NCBI GenBank assembly: GCA_023259675.1 | Contig: JALRGT010000002.1 | Coordinates: forward strand, 1-64,000 | DNA: 64,000 bases | DNA from: Flavobacterium sp. | GTDB lineage: Bacteria > Bacteroidota > Bacteroidia > Flavobacteriales > Flavobacteriaceae | Direction: 5' to 3' | Shown here: positions 1 through 9,239 of the stretch, piece by piece | Layout: every line of letters begins with the position of its first letter | Position numbering within the stretch: position 1 is the first letter of the stretch | Program-made: the position numbers and the translations under genes | Notes under the pieces: generated by a model | Seen by the model: only the letters and a program-made list of their open reading frames with translations | Database searches by the model: none | What the model was told of the DNA's origin: nothing

Positions 1-259
1 CTGTAAATTCTTTTAGCTCTTTACCAATAATTAAATGACTCAAAGAATTAATTGCAGCAACACAAAGTTCATTTCCTCTACCTATCGTAAAGGTTAAACC
101 ATGACCTTCCAAACCGTCAGGGTGACTGGTTTCTAAAATAACATAGGCCGCTGAATAATCTGGATCGGGATTCATAGCATCTGATCCATCTAATGATAAA
201 CTGGTAGGAAAACGAACGTCCTTTACTTGGATGTTCGTAATGATGATGTTTTGCTTCAT
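1..259 (-). CDS. L-fuconate dehydratase-like enolase-superfamily protein, N-terminal part (cut by window start)
   Basis: The ATG at 259 opens 86 codons that run off the left edge. The visible N-terminus reads VKDVRFPTSLSLDGSDAMN, then an SAAYVILET segment, GLEGHGLTFTIGRGNE and a stretch ending at KELKEF. This pattern is what I know from L-fuconate dehydratases of the mandelate-racemase/enolase superfamily, which dehydrate L-fuconate to 2-keto-3-deoxy-L-fuconate in a non-phosphorylative fucose pathway. The metal-binding and catalytic residues lie in the missing C-terminal barrel, so activity cannot be judged. The AraC-type regulator starts upstream on the same strand with 61 bases between the genes, so co-transcription is plausible. 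It could be another acid-sugar dehydratase of the same superfamily. Confidence 0.72.
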   Translation of the reverse strand, partial: MKQNIIITNIQVKDVRFPTSLSLDGSDAMNPDPDYSAAYVILETSHPDGLEGHGLTFTIGRGNELCVAAINSLSHLIIGKELKEFT

Positions 260-320
260 TTTTTATAATAATTTAAAAAAATAAAATTAACGGTTAAAAT
301 CACCACACACTAACACATCA

Positions 321-1217
321 TCAACTTACACTGATACTTTTTTTGCCTTTTTTATTGTTTTTATGTAATTTCATGAATTCAGTTGGAGACACATTCTTTA
401 TTTCTTTGAAATGCCTATTGAAATTTGAAATATTATTGTACCCCGATTCATAACAGATGGTTGTGATATCTTTTTTTGCTTCGAGTAATAATTTACAAGC
501 GAAACCAACTCTTATTTCATTCAAATACTTGGTAAACGTTTTTCGCTGAATTCGATTAAAGAAACGACTAAATGACGAATGATTCATATTTATATAATCA
601 GCAACATCTTTAGAACTCAAGTTCCCTCTGAAATTATCAAAAATATAATTATACATTTTATCCAAATTATTATCAATGGAATTATCACTCGGACTCCTGA
701 AGCCTATACTTGATAACAATTTATAATTGTTATGATTCGCTAATTCATAAAGAATTTCGATGAACTTAATGGTCCTTTCAAAAACACCATTTTCATTTAA
801 ATTAATAATTTTATTTTTTAAGGTACTATCAACTTCAAGAAATCGTATTCCTCTTGAAGCTCGTTCAATAAGATCTCCGATAGGTTTCATTTCGGGAGCG
901 CGATTAAAAATATCTCCCAAAAATTCTTCATCAAAATGTACGGCAAGTGCTTTAGCTGTTAATTCTGAATTTTTAAAAAAATATTCATCATCATTAAGCC
1001 ATTTATGAGGTAGATTCTTCCCTATTAAAACAATGTCGTTTTCTTCAAATTTTTCAATACTATCACCTATAAAACAAGTACCTGTACTTTTGATAATAAC
1101 CACTAATTCTAATTCTGGATGATAATGCCAAAGTTTTAAAAAATGATCATACTCATTAATACTAACAGAAAAAGACGTGGTATCAAATTTGGTTTTATTT
1201 AATAAATGAAGCTTCAT
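321..1217 (-). CDS. AraC-family transcriptional regulator
   Basis: The 298-residue protein has a cupin-like N-terminal sensor half (H-x-H-P-E-L-E-L around residues 31-38, followed by the IGKNLPHKW segment) and a C-terminal AraC DNA-binding domain from about residue 190. Both helix-turn-helix units are visible: LSSKDVADYINMNHSSFSRF and TTICYESGYNNISNFNRHFK, followed by the usual SPTEF ending. Length and order match one-component sugar-responsive AraC regulators. It sits directly upstream of the fuconate dehydratase-like gene on the same strand, so it may control deoxysugar or acid-sugar catabolism; the ligand is not known. The tail is lysine-rich (KNNKKGKK). Confidence 0.88.
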   Translation of the reverse strand: MKLHLLNKTKFDTTSFSVSINEYDHFLKLWHYHPELELVVIIKSTGTCFIGDSIEKFEENDIVLIGKNLPHKWLNDDEYFFKNSELTAKALAVHFDEEFLGDIFNRAPEMKPIGDLIERASRGIRFLEVDSTLKNKIINLNENGVFERTIKFIEILYELANHNNYKLLSSIGFRSPSDNSIDNNLDKMYNYIFDNFRGNLSSKDVADYINMNHSSFSRFFNRIQRKTFTKYLNEIRVGFACKLLLEAKKDITTICYESGYNNISNFNRHFKEIKNVSPTEFMKLHKNNKKGKKSISVS

Positions 1218-1318
1218 TTTTTTGTATTAATTGAGGAAATCATCTTAAATTATTTAAACTTTCTTACTTAATAAATAGTAAAAAAATGTAATTTTAAAAT
1301 GTTTCAAAATTGCTATTT

Positions 1319-1625
1319 TCAATAATTGAAATCAACTTTATTACCAGACCAACCGCCCTATAAAACAAGACCATTTTCCTTTAACTTTAATATATGTTTC
1401 ATTCATTTTATAACTACTACCAACTTACACTTTCCATTTCTTCATTTGCATTTCCATTAAGGATGCAAACTTATAAACCCAACACTGAATTGTAGCATTC
1501 TCTACAATAACTCCTCTAGTCTTCATTATTTCTTAAACATCACGTTAATTCTATGTAAACCTAAGTTTGAAATATACCGCCTAAAGAATACTAGATTTTG
1601 GACAGCAATGTAACCTTTAGCTAAT
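1319..1625 (-). pseudogene. Decayed IS6-family transposase remnant
   Basis: Read on the minus strand this stretch translates, with several stops and frame changes, into pieces recognisable as an IS6-family DDE transposase. In order they are: CCPKSSIL, AVYFKLRF, RDV, EIMKTRGV, ENATIQCWVYKFASLMEMQMKK, VGSSYKMNETYIKVKGKW, then YRAV and GNKVDF. Intact relatives have MDETYIKVKG, where the D is the first catalytic residue; here it is N. At least four in-frame stops occur and the C-terminal half (second D and E) is absent. No inverted repeats or target duplication were found. The remnant abuts and partly overlaps the frame of the truncated recombinase, suggesting the element once inserted there and then decayed. 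Confidence 0.7.
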
Positions 1626-2151
1626 ATCCAACGCTTAAATTTTTCAACAAATCGCGGTGTTATGCCTTTGATTAAAATACTTTTCCCTTTGAGTGATTCT
1701 TTTTCATAAAATTTAATTCGATTGTGGAACTTCCTAAAGTTCACAATACAACCATGACTCAAACCTATTCTACCGTTAGCCTTTGTTTTATATGGTGCAT
1801 CATCAACATACTTATTTATGTAATTTGTTAGTACGTCTGTCTCATTCACAACTTTTTTACAGTTAAAAGTATCGATTTGGAGTTGTAGCCATCCACCGGT
1901 AAATTCGCTTCCATCTTTCACTCCATCATTATAGCATTGCTTTAAATGTGATTCTAGTTTATCTAAATATACTTTTAGAGATTTCAACATCTCATCATGT
2001 AAAAAAGGGCGACTTTTATCTATGCTCCAATTTATAGGGTCAATAATTTTACCCGTCTTTCGGCACAAACTTGTTCTTCTATCAATAGAGTAATAAGCAT
2101 AAATGTTTGGTTTTTATTTTTACTCCTAAGAATAAATTTCAAAGTAGCCAT
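1526..2151 (-). pseudogene. Frameshifted and truncated tyrosine recombinase (integrase) remnant
   Basis: An ATG at 2151 begins MATLKFILRSKNKNQTF, then a one-base frameshift is needed to continue as YAYYSIDRRTSLCRKTGKII, and the frame then runs open to 1526. This is the arm-binding N-terminus of a Bacteroidota integrase (R-K-T-G-x-x-I-D-P-x-N-W), followed by a helical SAM-like core-binding domain around the CIVNFRKFHNRIKFYEKES and VEKFKRWILAKG segments. The catalytic domain with R-HxxR-Y is missing. The last roughly 30 codons coincide with the IS6-like remnant read in another frame, so the true integrase sequence probably ends near 1615. A full-length relative would be about 400 residues. It is not expected to be functional. 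Confidence 0.7.
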
Positions 2152-2169
2152 TTTTATTTTTGTTTCGTT

Positions 2170-2211
2170 GGTGTAGCAAAAGTAAACACTTTGCTACACC
2201 ATTGCTACACC
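2170..2211. repeat. GTGTAGCAAA inverted/direct repeats upstream of the recombinase remnant
   Basis: GTGTAGCAAA (2171-2180) is followed by its exact reverse complement TTTGCTACAC (2190-2199) and then a further TTGCTACAC copy (2202-2210). The repeats lie 19 bases upstream of the recombinase remnant's ATG. They could be recombinase or excisionase binding sites, or the recombinase operator, of the former mobile element. This role is inferred from position only. Confidence 0.5.
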
Positions 2212-2351
2212 ATTTGGAAATTTTAATACATTCTTGTAAATCTAAACACACACAATCCCATTATTTATTGGGTTTTAGGAATGCATTCTGATTTATCGAA
2301 AATCCAGCAAATGCACTAGTTAAGTTCCCTCCATGGTCACTTTAAAAAGTT

Positions 2352-2383
2352 AAAGCCTGCAAAGTGTATATTTTGCAGGCTTT
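2352..2383. terminator. Rho-independent terminator hairpin
   Basis: AAAGCCTGCAAA pairs perfectly with TTTGCAGGCTTT around a loop of about 8 bases. A T-run follows on the plus strand, and a weaker T-rich run follows on the minus strand. It lies downstream of the DUF5916 gene (which ends at 2568) and may end that transcript, or it may belong to a lost gene at the former integration site. Confidence 0.7.
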
Positions 2384-2567
2384 TTTATGGTTCTAAAAAT
2401 GTTGTGATTAAATTTTTAAGATTCTCACAGTACTTCTAATCACTAAATTCTTTTAGTTGATTGAAAAGGGTTTTCGACATAGTTATTTGCTTAAGATAAA
2501 CTTTTTAACTCTTTTATTATGTGATTTATATTCCAAATAGTAAACTAAAAATATTATTATAACTAAT

Positions 2568-5231
2568 CTAAAGCATAAACCGATAAGTAATTTTTATCAA
2601 GAAGGAATTAGTTGGTTTACTTCCCAAGATTTGCGAATCTAATTCAGTAAATAAATTTTCATTTGGGTTTCCATTTGAGGTTATTCCTTGTGACCACACA
2701 AAAAATATTTCTGAACCTGGAATATATTCCCAACGTGCCACTAAATTAGAACGGAATTGTACAAACAAAAAATCAGGATTCGAAACACTGTAATCTATTG
2801 TGCCATTTGTATCTTCATCGATATCATAACTATTTTTAGCTTCATTAAGACTAATTTGATTTTGGCTAAATAAACTTATCCGATCTTTATAATATTCAGC
2901 TACAGGATTTTTTACTTTATTAAATTGATTGTACTTCCCTCTTGAAATAAAGGGCTGTCCATAATACTGAATGGTGAAATTTGGATTTATATTGTAATCG
3001 AATCTTATAGAAGCGCTCAAGGTATTTTGATTCAAATTGGCAGTTATGTATCTAGGTTCTGTATTAAAACTAGTTTGGATAATATATTGTAGTTTATTTT
3101 TATTTGAAGAAATACTCGGATTTACAGAAAGCATAAAAGCATTAATAGGCTGATAAATTAATCCAAAATTAAGTTCTGAATACGAAAAAGAATTGTTTTT
3201 CCCCTTATTATCATATACTGCAATGTTATATCTCAATTTTTTTCTACTGTCTGATGTAACGCTGATTGATTTAAAAAAATCTTCAGAATAACAAAATCTG
3301 GGACCTCCCTGCAAAACAGAATTAGAATAGTTTATTGGTTTATAAATTGCAGAAAAAACAATATTCCAATTATTTTTCAATATGACATCAGACCCCACCA
3401 TATATTGCATTTTATTATAGTTTAGTTCAAAATCAAAGATTGAAAGCTCCTCCATATATGTAGTTATTTTTCTAAATTGTCCAAAAGGTTTTAGGGTTTC
3501 ATATGACAAGTATGCGTATTGTTTAATTTCATCAGATTGCCTTAAAAAACCAATGTCATTGAGTTCTAATTCGGGTGATCTCCAAATTACGGATCCTTTA
3601 TAGCGCCAGTTTCCAACACTTGCTTTTCCAATTTCCAATTTCCCTCCCGTTCCTGTGAGTGATGTTCTTTCATCATCAATAGAGAGGTGATCGGCATCTG
3701 TTCTCTGAAATAAATGTGTCATACTTCTTTGAGTGGCAGTTATCGCTTCTTCACTTCCTTCAACTCTGCTGGCGACAAAATTACCTTTAAAATAATATTT
3801 ACGGTTGTTCCAGTTGTGCATAAAATCGATTCCGCCAGTGTAAGCAGATTTATGCATAAAATTCAAAAAATCAGTCTCTAAGTTGCGATTTGTTGCCGTG
3901 AAAATCGTCCCGATATAACTATTACGTTTGTTAAAATCTTTTTGGGCTCTGCCAACAAAATAATTGGTTAAGGGTTCTACCAAAACTTCCTTTCTATCAT
4001 CATTTTCCTGAATTTGAGAATATTCTTTTCCTGCTACACTTTCAAGTATTCCAATAGACCAGCCGTTTTTAGTTTTCCCACTAAATTTTGCTGCTCCTAA
4101 AATAGTTGTATTGGTAGGAATAGAAATAAAAGCACCTTTTGGAATATTGGGTTGTGTATTAGGATTTCGTCCAATTCTACGCGAGTAAAACAAATTGTCT
4201 TGATCATCAGCAAAAGTATAATTGAAAATATTCTTGTTCTCAACAAAAAAAGGTCTTCTTTCATCATAAAAAACCTGAAAACCATCTAATACAATTGCCG
4301 CAGGATCAGCTTCAACCTGCCCAAAATCTGGATTGATTGTTAGGTTTAAGGTTAGATCATTTGTGATGCCAATTTTAGCATCCAAGCCTCCGTTTATCTG
4401 AAAATCATTTCCTGTTTTAAAAGGATTCCCTTCTTCTTTGGGATAAGTTTCTAATTTAGAAAGCACAAAAGGCTGAATTTCTATTTGTCTCTGAGGCGAT
4501 AAACCAACTAAACCACGTAACTCTCCAAACTCACTTACCCAGCCTGGAGCATCAAGTGGAATTCGTTGCCATAGAGAGCGTTCTTCTGTCCTGAAATATC
4601 TTCGGGTAGATTGAATTCCCCAAACTTGTTCTGGGGCATCACTAAATTTTAACTGGCTCAGCGGTATTTTGATTTCAGCGGTCCATCCTTCATTATCAAT
4701 ATTGGTTTTTAAATACCAGATTGGGTTCCAGTTTCCTTCCCAAGTTTTTCCATTATCAGAAATAAATCCATCGCTTTTTACACCTGCAACCGATGCTGCA
4801 AATGAAAAAGCCGTGAGCTGATCATAATGACTACTGATGTTAATCTCAATCCAGTCACCTTCAAAACCATCACGTCTGGATAGTCTTTTCACTATTCCTT
4901 TCGGGTCTTTGTCATAACATCTAAAACCAAAATAGATAAACTCTTTATCATACACTATTTTAAATTTAGTTTGCTCGATTGGTTCCGTATTTTCGTTAGG
5001 TAGGTTTTCTATATAATCGTCTGTCCATTCGACAATATCCCAGCATGCATCAGTTAAAAGTCCATCTATAACAGGCGGCGGTAAAGCAGCTATGGATTTT
5101 GTAACATAAACTTTCTTCTCTATTTTTAGTGATTGCTGACCATAACCCAATTGAAAAGCGAAGAACAATAAGACCAGTACTTTTTTTAGAGAAATAATAG
5201 CCTGAATTTTTATTGAATTAAATTTTATCAC
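2568..5231 (-). CDS. DUF5916-family outer-membrane protein with N-terminal CBM9-like domain
   Basis: The 887-residue protein has a hydrophobic signal segment (about residues 15-32). It is followed by a carbohydrate-binding family 9-like domain, with PPVIDGLLTDACWD at about 52-65 and further motifs FKIVYDKEFIYFGFRCYD and WTAEIKIPLSQLKF. The rest, from about 250, is a long beta-rich region (NPDFGQVEADPA, FYDERRPFFVE, FYSRRIGR) as in DUF5916 proteins, predicted to form an outer-membrane beta-barrel, and ends in an aromatic-rich strand (KITYRFML). The start is 11 bases after the end of the GH13 gene, so the two are very likely one operon. The biochemical role of this family is not established; surface binding or transport of a glycan is a guess. 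Confidence 0.8.
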   Translation of the reverse strand: MIKFNSIKIQAIISLKKVLVLLFFAFQLGYGQQSLKIEKKVYVTKSIAALPPPVIDGLLTDACWDIVEWTDDYIENLPNENTEPIEQTKFKIVYDKEFIYFGFRCYDKDPKGIVKRLSRRDGFEGDWIEINISSHYDQLTAFSFAASVAGVKSDGFISDNGKTWEGNWNPIWYLKTNIDNEGWTAEIKIPLSQLKFSDAPEQVWGIQSTRRYFRTEERSLWQRIPLDAPGWVSEFGELRGLVGLSPQRQIEIQPFVLSKLETYPKEEGNPFKTGNDFQINGGLDAKIGITNDLTLNLTINPDFGQVEADPAAIVLDGFQVFYDERRPFFVENKNIFNYTFADDQDNLFYSRRIGRNPNTQPNIPKGAFISIPTNTTILGAAKFSGKTKNGWSIGILESVAGKEYSQIQENDDRKEVLVEPLTNYFVGRAQKDFNKRNSYIGTIFTATNRNLETDFLNFMHKSAYTGGIDFMHNWNNRKYYFKGNFVASRVEGSEEAITATQRSMTHLFQRTDADHLSIDDERTSLTGTGGKLEIGKASVGNWRYKGSVIWRSPELELNDIGFLRQSDEIKQYAYLSYETLKPFGQFRKITTYMEELSIFDFELNYNKMQYMVGSDVILKNNWNIVFSAIYKPINYSNSVLQGGPRFCYSEDFFKSISVTSDSRKKLRYNIAVYDNKGKNNSFSYSELNFGLIYQPINAFMLSVNPSISSNKNKLQYIIQTSFNTEPRYITANLNQNTLSASIRFDYNINPNFTIQYYGQPFISRGKYNQFNKVKNPVAEYYKDRISLFSQNQISLNEAKNSYDIDEDTNGTIDYSVSNPDFLFVQFRSNLVARWEYIPGSEIFFVWSQGITSNGNPNENLFTELDSQILGSKPTNSFLIKITYRFML

Positions 5232-5242
5232 AAGAATCCTAA

Positions 5243-7096
5243 TTATTTATTTAATTCTAAAACCCACATTTTCATAGCTGGAATCGTAGTTCTTTCTAAT
5301 GAAGAAAAGATTTGTTCTGTAACTACATTTTTGGCTGAATTAAAATCATTTGTTCGTTCTGTATACTTCTCAAAATCTATTTCTTTTTCAGAATCACTTG
5401 TATTCATAACACACATAATAGTTTGCTTTTCATCATACCTAAAATACACATACAAACCTTCTACCGGAATATAATGCATCATCTTTCCTGTTGTAATTGC
5501 GGATGATCTTTTTCTGAAATTACCTAATTTCCGTACTAAATCCTGAGTTGATTTTTCGTCCTCTGTCAACCCTTTTCCTGTAAAGGCATTTTTTGTATCC
5601 CCCATCCATCCACCAGGAAAATCGGAACGTACTAATCCGTCTGGAGCTTTAAATCCTTTAGATAATACTTCAGAGCCATAATACAATTGAGGAATTCCTC
5701 GACAAGTAAGTAACCATTGAAAACCCATTTTTTGTTTTTCGACATTTTCACCTACTATTGAAAAAAATCGGGGTTCATCGTGATTGTCGAGTAACAATAT
5801 TTTTTGCATTGGATTTTTACTCAAAAAATCACCACTTAGTGTATAGTACAATTTGTTTACTCCATCTGTCCATCCAAAAGGCTGGGTGAGAGCAGGGATT
5901 ATTCCATAATACAAACTTTGAAAATCTACAACCGATGGTAAGTTGCTTTTAAATTTGGTATCTATATTATTTTGCTCAAAATAAGCCTGATTGACAACAC
6001 CGTGAACCAGAATTTCTCCAAAAATGGTTATTTTAGGAAATTCATCCATAATAGCTTGGTTACAGCGATTGGCAAAATTTAAATCATTATAAGTGTACGT
6101 ATCCAGACGAACACCGTCAATTCCAAATGTTTCAATATGCCAAATACAGTTCTGAATTAAAAAATTAGACATATAAGGGTTATCCTGATTGATGTCTGGC
6201 ATAATTTTGTCAAACCAGCCGTTGCTCATTTTTTCCTGATCCGATTTGCAAGCATATGGATCATATAAAGGCTGTTCTCTGTAATTGGTCTGTGTGTATT
6301 CCGACCAACGATGTACCCAGTCATTTTCAGGTGGATCTTGCTCCAGAAAATGATAAAGTCCAAAATGGTTATAAACAGCATCAAAAATGAGCTTCATACC
6401 ACGCTTGTGTAAATCGTTACTTAATTTCTTATATATTTCATCACCTCCATAACGCCCATCAATTTTATAATGATTTGTTATTGCGTAGCCATGTTCAGTC
6501 CTATTCTCCATATCATTTTCCATTATTGGTGTAAACCATAGGGTAGTAACACCCAATCCTTGTAAATAATCTAGATTATTGATTACCCCTTGCAAATCCC
6601 CCCCATGACGATCATACATCTGGTTTCTGTCTAAAGATTGATCTCTCATTCCTTTTACCTGATCGTTATTTGTATCTCCATTACTAAAACGATCTACCAT
6701 AATCAGGTCAATAAAATCGGCTGAATTTACACCTTGCGCATATTGAGTTCCATTGCCGGCTCTCCGCTGATAAATGGACCATTTTATTTTTTGCTTTTTT
6801 CCTTGCTGATTGACTTCAATCATAACATCGCCAGGAATTGTTTCAGAAGAAATTTGAATATCAACCGCCAGATATTTTTTGTTTAAAAATTGATGTGTTT
6901 TTAAAACTCTAATACCAGGATAATTTATGCTGACATTATCTGAAGTAAAAACATTTTCGGTACTGCGAATTAATAACTGAATAGAATTTGTTTTCATTCC
7001 CACCCACCAATTTGTGGGATAAACATCAATATTTTTAGCATTCGCCGTAAAAATTGAATTCATTAAAATCAAATAGAGAAAGAGTCTTTTTTTCAT
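5243..7096 (-). CDS. GH13 alpha-amylase family protein, cyclomaltodextrinase/neopullulanase-like
   Basis: The 617-residue enzyme has a signal peptide ending in ANA (about residue 20), an N-terminal cyclomaltodextrinase-type domain (about 22-115), a GH13 barrel (about 125-530) and a C-terminal beta domain. Catalytic motifs are intact: DAVYNH (region I), GIDGVRLDTY with the nucleophile Asp (II), IFGEIL with the acid/base Glu (III) and LLLDNHDEPR with the transition-state Asp (IV). There is no lipobox, so a soluble periplasmic enzyme is likely. It should cut alpha-1,4-glucan oligosaccharides, like SusA of Bacteroides, which is of very similar length. It lies upstream of the DUF5916 gene and divergent from the LytS/LytTR pair, which may control it. 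Confidence 0.9.
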   Translation of the reverse strand: MKKRLFLYLILMNSIFTANAKNIDVYPTNWWVGMKTNSIQLLIRSTENVFTSDNVSINYPGIRVLKTHQFLNKKYLAVDIQISSETIPGDVMIEVNQQGKKQKIKWSIYQRRAGNGTQYAQGVNSADFIDLIMVDRFSNGDTNNDQVKGMRDQSLDRNQMYDRHGGDLQGVINNLDYLQGLGVTTLWFTPIMENDMENRTEHGYAITNHYKIDGRYGGDEIYKKLSNDLHKRGMKLIFDAVYNHFGLYHFLEQDPPENDWVHRWSEYTQTNYREQPLYDPYACKSDQEKMSNGWFDKIMPDINQDNPYMSNFLIQNCIWHIETFGIDGVRLDTYTYNDLNFANRCNQAIMDEFPKITIFGEILVHGVVNQAYFEQNNIDTKFKSNLPSVVDFQSLYYGIIPALTQPFGWTDGVNKLYYTLSGDFLSKNPMQKILLLDNHDEPRFFSIVGENVEKQKMGFQWLLTCRGIPQLYYGSEVLSKGFKAPDGLVRSDFPGGWMGDTKNAFTGKGLTEDEKSTQDLVRKLGNFRKRSSAITTGKMMHYIPVEGLYVYFRYDEKQTIMCVMNTSDSEKEIDFEKYTERTNDFNSAKNVVTEQIFSSLERTTIPAMKMWVLELNK

Positions 7097-7249
7097 TTTC
7101 GGATGTTTTTTGATTACTAATACAAGCGAAAGATATTTTTCTTTTTCACCCTAAAAAAGTAACTTATTTAAAAAGCATAATTTGCATTGTAAACAACAGT
7201 TTTGGTTTGAAACAAAAGCAGTATTTTTACATTTAGACAAAAAACTAAA

Positions 7250-8314
7250 ATGAATATATTGACATACGATACTGAAAATAGGTCTCAGAAAATTAAACTC
7301 TATGTTTTATATTGGCTGGGCTATATTTTGTTATTTAGTTTGATTCAGGGCTTGCCCGCTGGAGATTTTATCACAGCTCTGCGTAATGAATGGTATAGCG
7401 TGCTTCCAAAAGTTTGTTTTGTATCCATTATTGTTGAGCTATTATTACCTCAATTGTTATTCAAAAAAAGAACTATCACTTTTTTTATTACCTATATTAT
7501 ACTGATTTTATTTTTTGCTTTTTTCCAACGGCTAATCGACAATTATATAATTCTACGTTATTATTTGACTTTTTGGAAAATTGAACCGCTTTTTTCAGCT
7601 CCCGTATTTTTATATAATGTGAGTAAATTGCAATTTGTAGTGACGATTCCTGTCGCATTTAAATTGTTTTATCATTTAGCCGAAGAAAAAAACAAAGTAC
7701 AGACCATATTGTCAGAGAAATTACAAGCCGAATTATCGTCTCTTCGCAACCAATTTCATCCTCATTTTTTATTCAATGTATTAAACAGTTTATATTCTAA
7801 AATTCTACTGAAATCAGATGATTCAGCCGATATTGTACTTAAAATATCCGATTTACTGCGATTTTCACTTTATGAGATAAATAATAAAAGTATCTACTTG
7901 CATAATGAAATTGATTATCTCAAAAATTATATTGCCTTACAACAATTGCGTTTTGATGGTGAACTTCAGTTAAGTTTTTGTGTTTATGGAGCTATCGAAA
8001 ATCAAACAATCGAACCTTTTTTAATTCTTCCTTTTATTGAAAACAGCTATAAATATTGTTTAGATGAAAATAATAAAGGTTGGATTACTATTGCCATTAA
8101 TATCAGTGCTGACGAGCTTATTATTAAAATCGAAAATAGTCTTCCCGAAAATTTTATAGCGAGAATAGAAAACGAAAGTAGCGGAATTGGAATTGCAAAC
8201 GTAAAAAGAAGACTGGAGTTACTCTATCCTGAAAAACATATTTTAACTATTAAAAACGAAGCAAGCAGTTTTTTTGTTTCTTTAAAACTAAAAACGAAAA
8301 ATGGAAATTGTTAG
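7250..8314 (+). CDS. LytS/YehU-type sensor histidine kinase
   Basis: The 354-residue protein has an N-terminal membrane region with about four hydrophobic segments (residues about 17-140), a short coiled stretch, and a LytS-type His_kinase domain. The phosphoacceptor motif FHPHFLFNVLNSLY lies at about residue 173. An ATP-binding region follows (LPFIENSYKY as the N-box, GIGIANVKRRL as the G-box, then LLYPEK). Its 3' end overlaps the response regulator gene by 14 bases, so the two are translated together. No extracytoplasmic sensor domain is visible, so the signal is unknown. It is divergent from the GH13/DUF5916 operon, its most obvious possible target. Confidence 0.9.
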   Translation: MNILTYDTENRSQKIKLYVLYWLGYILLFSLIQGLPAGDFITALRNEWYSVLPKVCFVSIIVELLLPQLLFKKRTITFFITYIILILFFAFFQRLIDNYIILRYYLTFWKIEPLFSAPVFLYNVSKLQFVVTIPVAFKLFYHLAEEKNKVQTILSEKLQAELSSLRNQFHPHFLFNVLNSLYSKILLKSDDSADIVLKISDLLRFSLYEINNKSIYLHNEIDYLKNYIALQQLRFDGELQLSFCVYGAIENQTIEPFLILPFIENSYKYCLDENNKGWITIAINISADELIIKIENSLPENFIARIENESSGIGIANVKRRLELLYPEKHILTIKNEASSFFVSLKLKTKNGNC

Positions 8315-9053
8315 CTGTATTATAATTGAAGATGAGTTACCAGCATCTATTTTACTAGAACTTCATATCGCTAAATTTGACTTTCTAGCTTTAAAGGGGA
8401 AATTCACCAGTATTTCAGGTGCACAAAATATTTTAAAAACTCAAAAAATAGATCTTATTTTTTTGGACATAAATCTGCCAGGCAAATCAGGAATTGAATT
8501 TGCCCAAACTATTCATCTGGAAACAGCTATAATTTTCACCACTGCCTACACTGAATATGCTGTGCAAGGTTTTGAACTAGAAGCTATTGATTATATTTTA
8601 AAACCAATTTCTTATGAGCGTTTTGCTAAAGCCATAAATAAATACAGTAAAATACGCGAACTGAATGAAATCGTGTTATCTTCAAAAAAATCAGAAAAAG
8701 AAAATCCCTTCATTTTTGTAAAATGCGAAAGAAAAATGATTAAGCTTTTTCTCGATGAAATTGAATATTTTGAATCTCAGGGAAATTATTTACTGATTTA
8801 TAGTGAAACAAATAGTTACAAAACCTATCAGTCTATTACCGAAATGGAGGAGAAGCTTCCAGAAGGATTATTTTGTAAAATACACCGGTCTTTTTTAGTT
8901 TCTATAAATAAAATAACTAGTTTCAACACAAGCAATATCAAGATCAGAAATAAGGAATTACCTATTGGAAGATTTTATCGTTTGTCTACAGCTCATTTGT
9001 TGAATTCGTTAACAAGTTTAAATGATCCTTTTATATCAAAGAATAAGATTTAA
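8301..9053 (+). CDS. LytTR-family response regulator
   Basis: The 250-residue protein has an N-terminal receiver domain: acidic pair IIEDE at about residues 8-12, phosphoacceptor Asp in IFLDINLPGKSG at about 52, TTAYTEYAVQGF, and Lys in YILKPISYERF. A C-terminal LytTR DNA-binding domain follows from about residue 135 (IFVKCERKMIKLFLDEIEYF, ESQGNYLLIY, FCKIHRSFLVSINKI). It overlaps the sensor kinase gene upstream, forming an AlgR/LytR-type two-component pair. A strong terminator follows at 9177. The regulon is not evident; the divergent GH13 operon is the nearest candidate. Confidence 0.92.
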   Translation: MEIVSCIIIEDELPASILLELHIAKFDFLALKGKFTSISGAQNILKTQKIDLIFLDINLPGKSGIEFAQTIHLETAIIFTTAYTEYAVQGFELEAIDYILKPISYERFAKAINKYSKIRELNEIVLSSKKSEKENPFIFVKCERKMIKLFLDEIEYFESQGNYLLIYSETNSYKTYQSITEMEEKLPEGLFCKIHRSFLVSINKITSFNTSNIKIRNKELPIGRFYRLSTAHLLNSLTSLNDPFISKNKI

Positions 9054-9176
9054 AATTGGGATGTTATTTGTTTTTAAATTTCTCAGGTAATTTAATTATT
9101 ACAGATTATTTTGCTCAAAAGCCTCAAATCATCTAAAAAATGGTTCGAAAATTGTCCCGACAGATTCCCTTTATTT

Positions 9177-9210
9177 AAAAGCCCCGATACGTATAAGTAT
9201 CAGGGCTTTT
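9177..9210. terminator. Bidirectional rho-independent terminator
   Basis: AAAAGCCCCGATAC pairs with GTATCAGGGCTTTT with one mismatch around a 6-base loop, and T-runs appear on both strands. It sits between the convergent LytTR regulator gene and the LacI regulator gene and should end both transcripts. Confidence 0.85.
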
Positions 9211-9239
9211 CTGTTTTTATCCAATAAGACTGCTCTTTA

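Larger units (their letters stand above)
2152..2567. other. Intergenic stretch with mobile-element edge features, no gene
   Basis: This stretch of about 416 bases holds the GTGTAGC repeats and a hairpin terminator but no coding region that I can support. The bases around 2322-2340 (TTCCCTCCATGGTCAC) followed at once by a terminator hairpin recall the 3' end of a tRNA gene, the usual attachment site for tyrosine recombinases. I could not fold a T-arm or find the rest of a tRNA, so this remains a weak guess. Confidence 0.4.

Noticed and set aside
2300..2345. A possible tRNA 3' end
   Set aside because: No T-arm stem, anticodon arm or CCA-adjacent acceptor pair could be built around it, so it is not listed as a tRNA.
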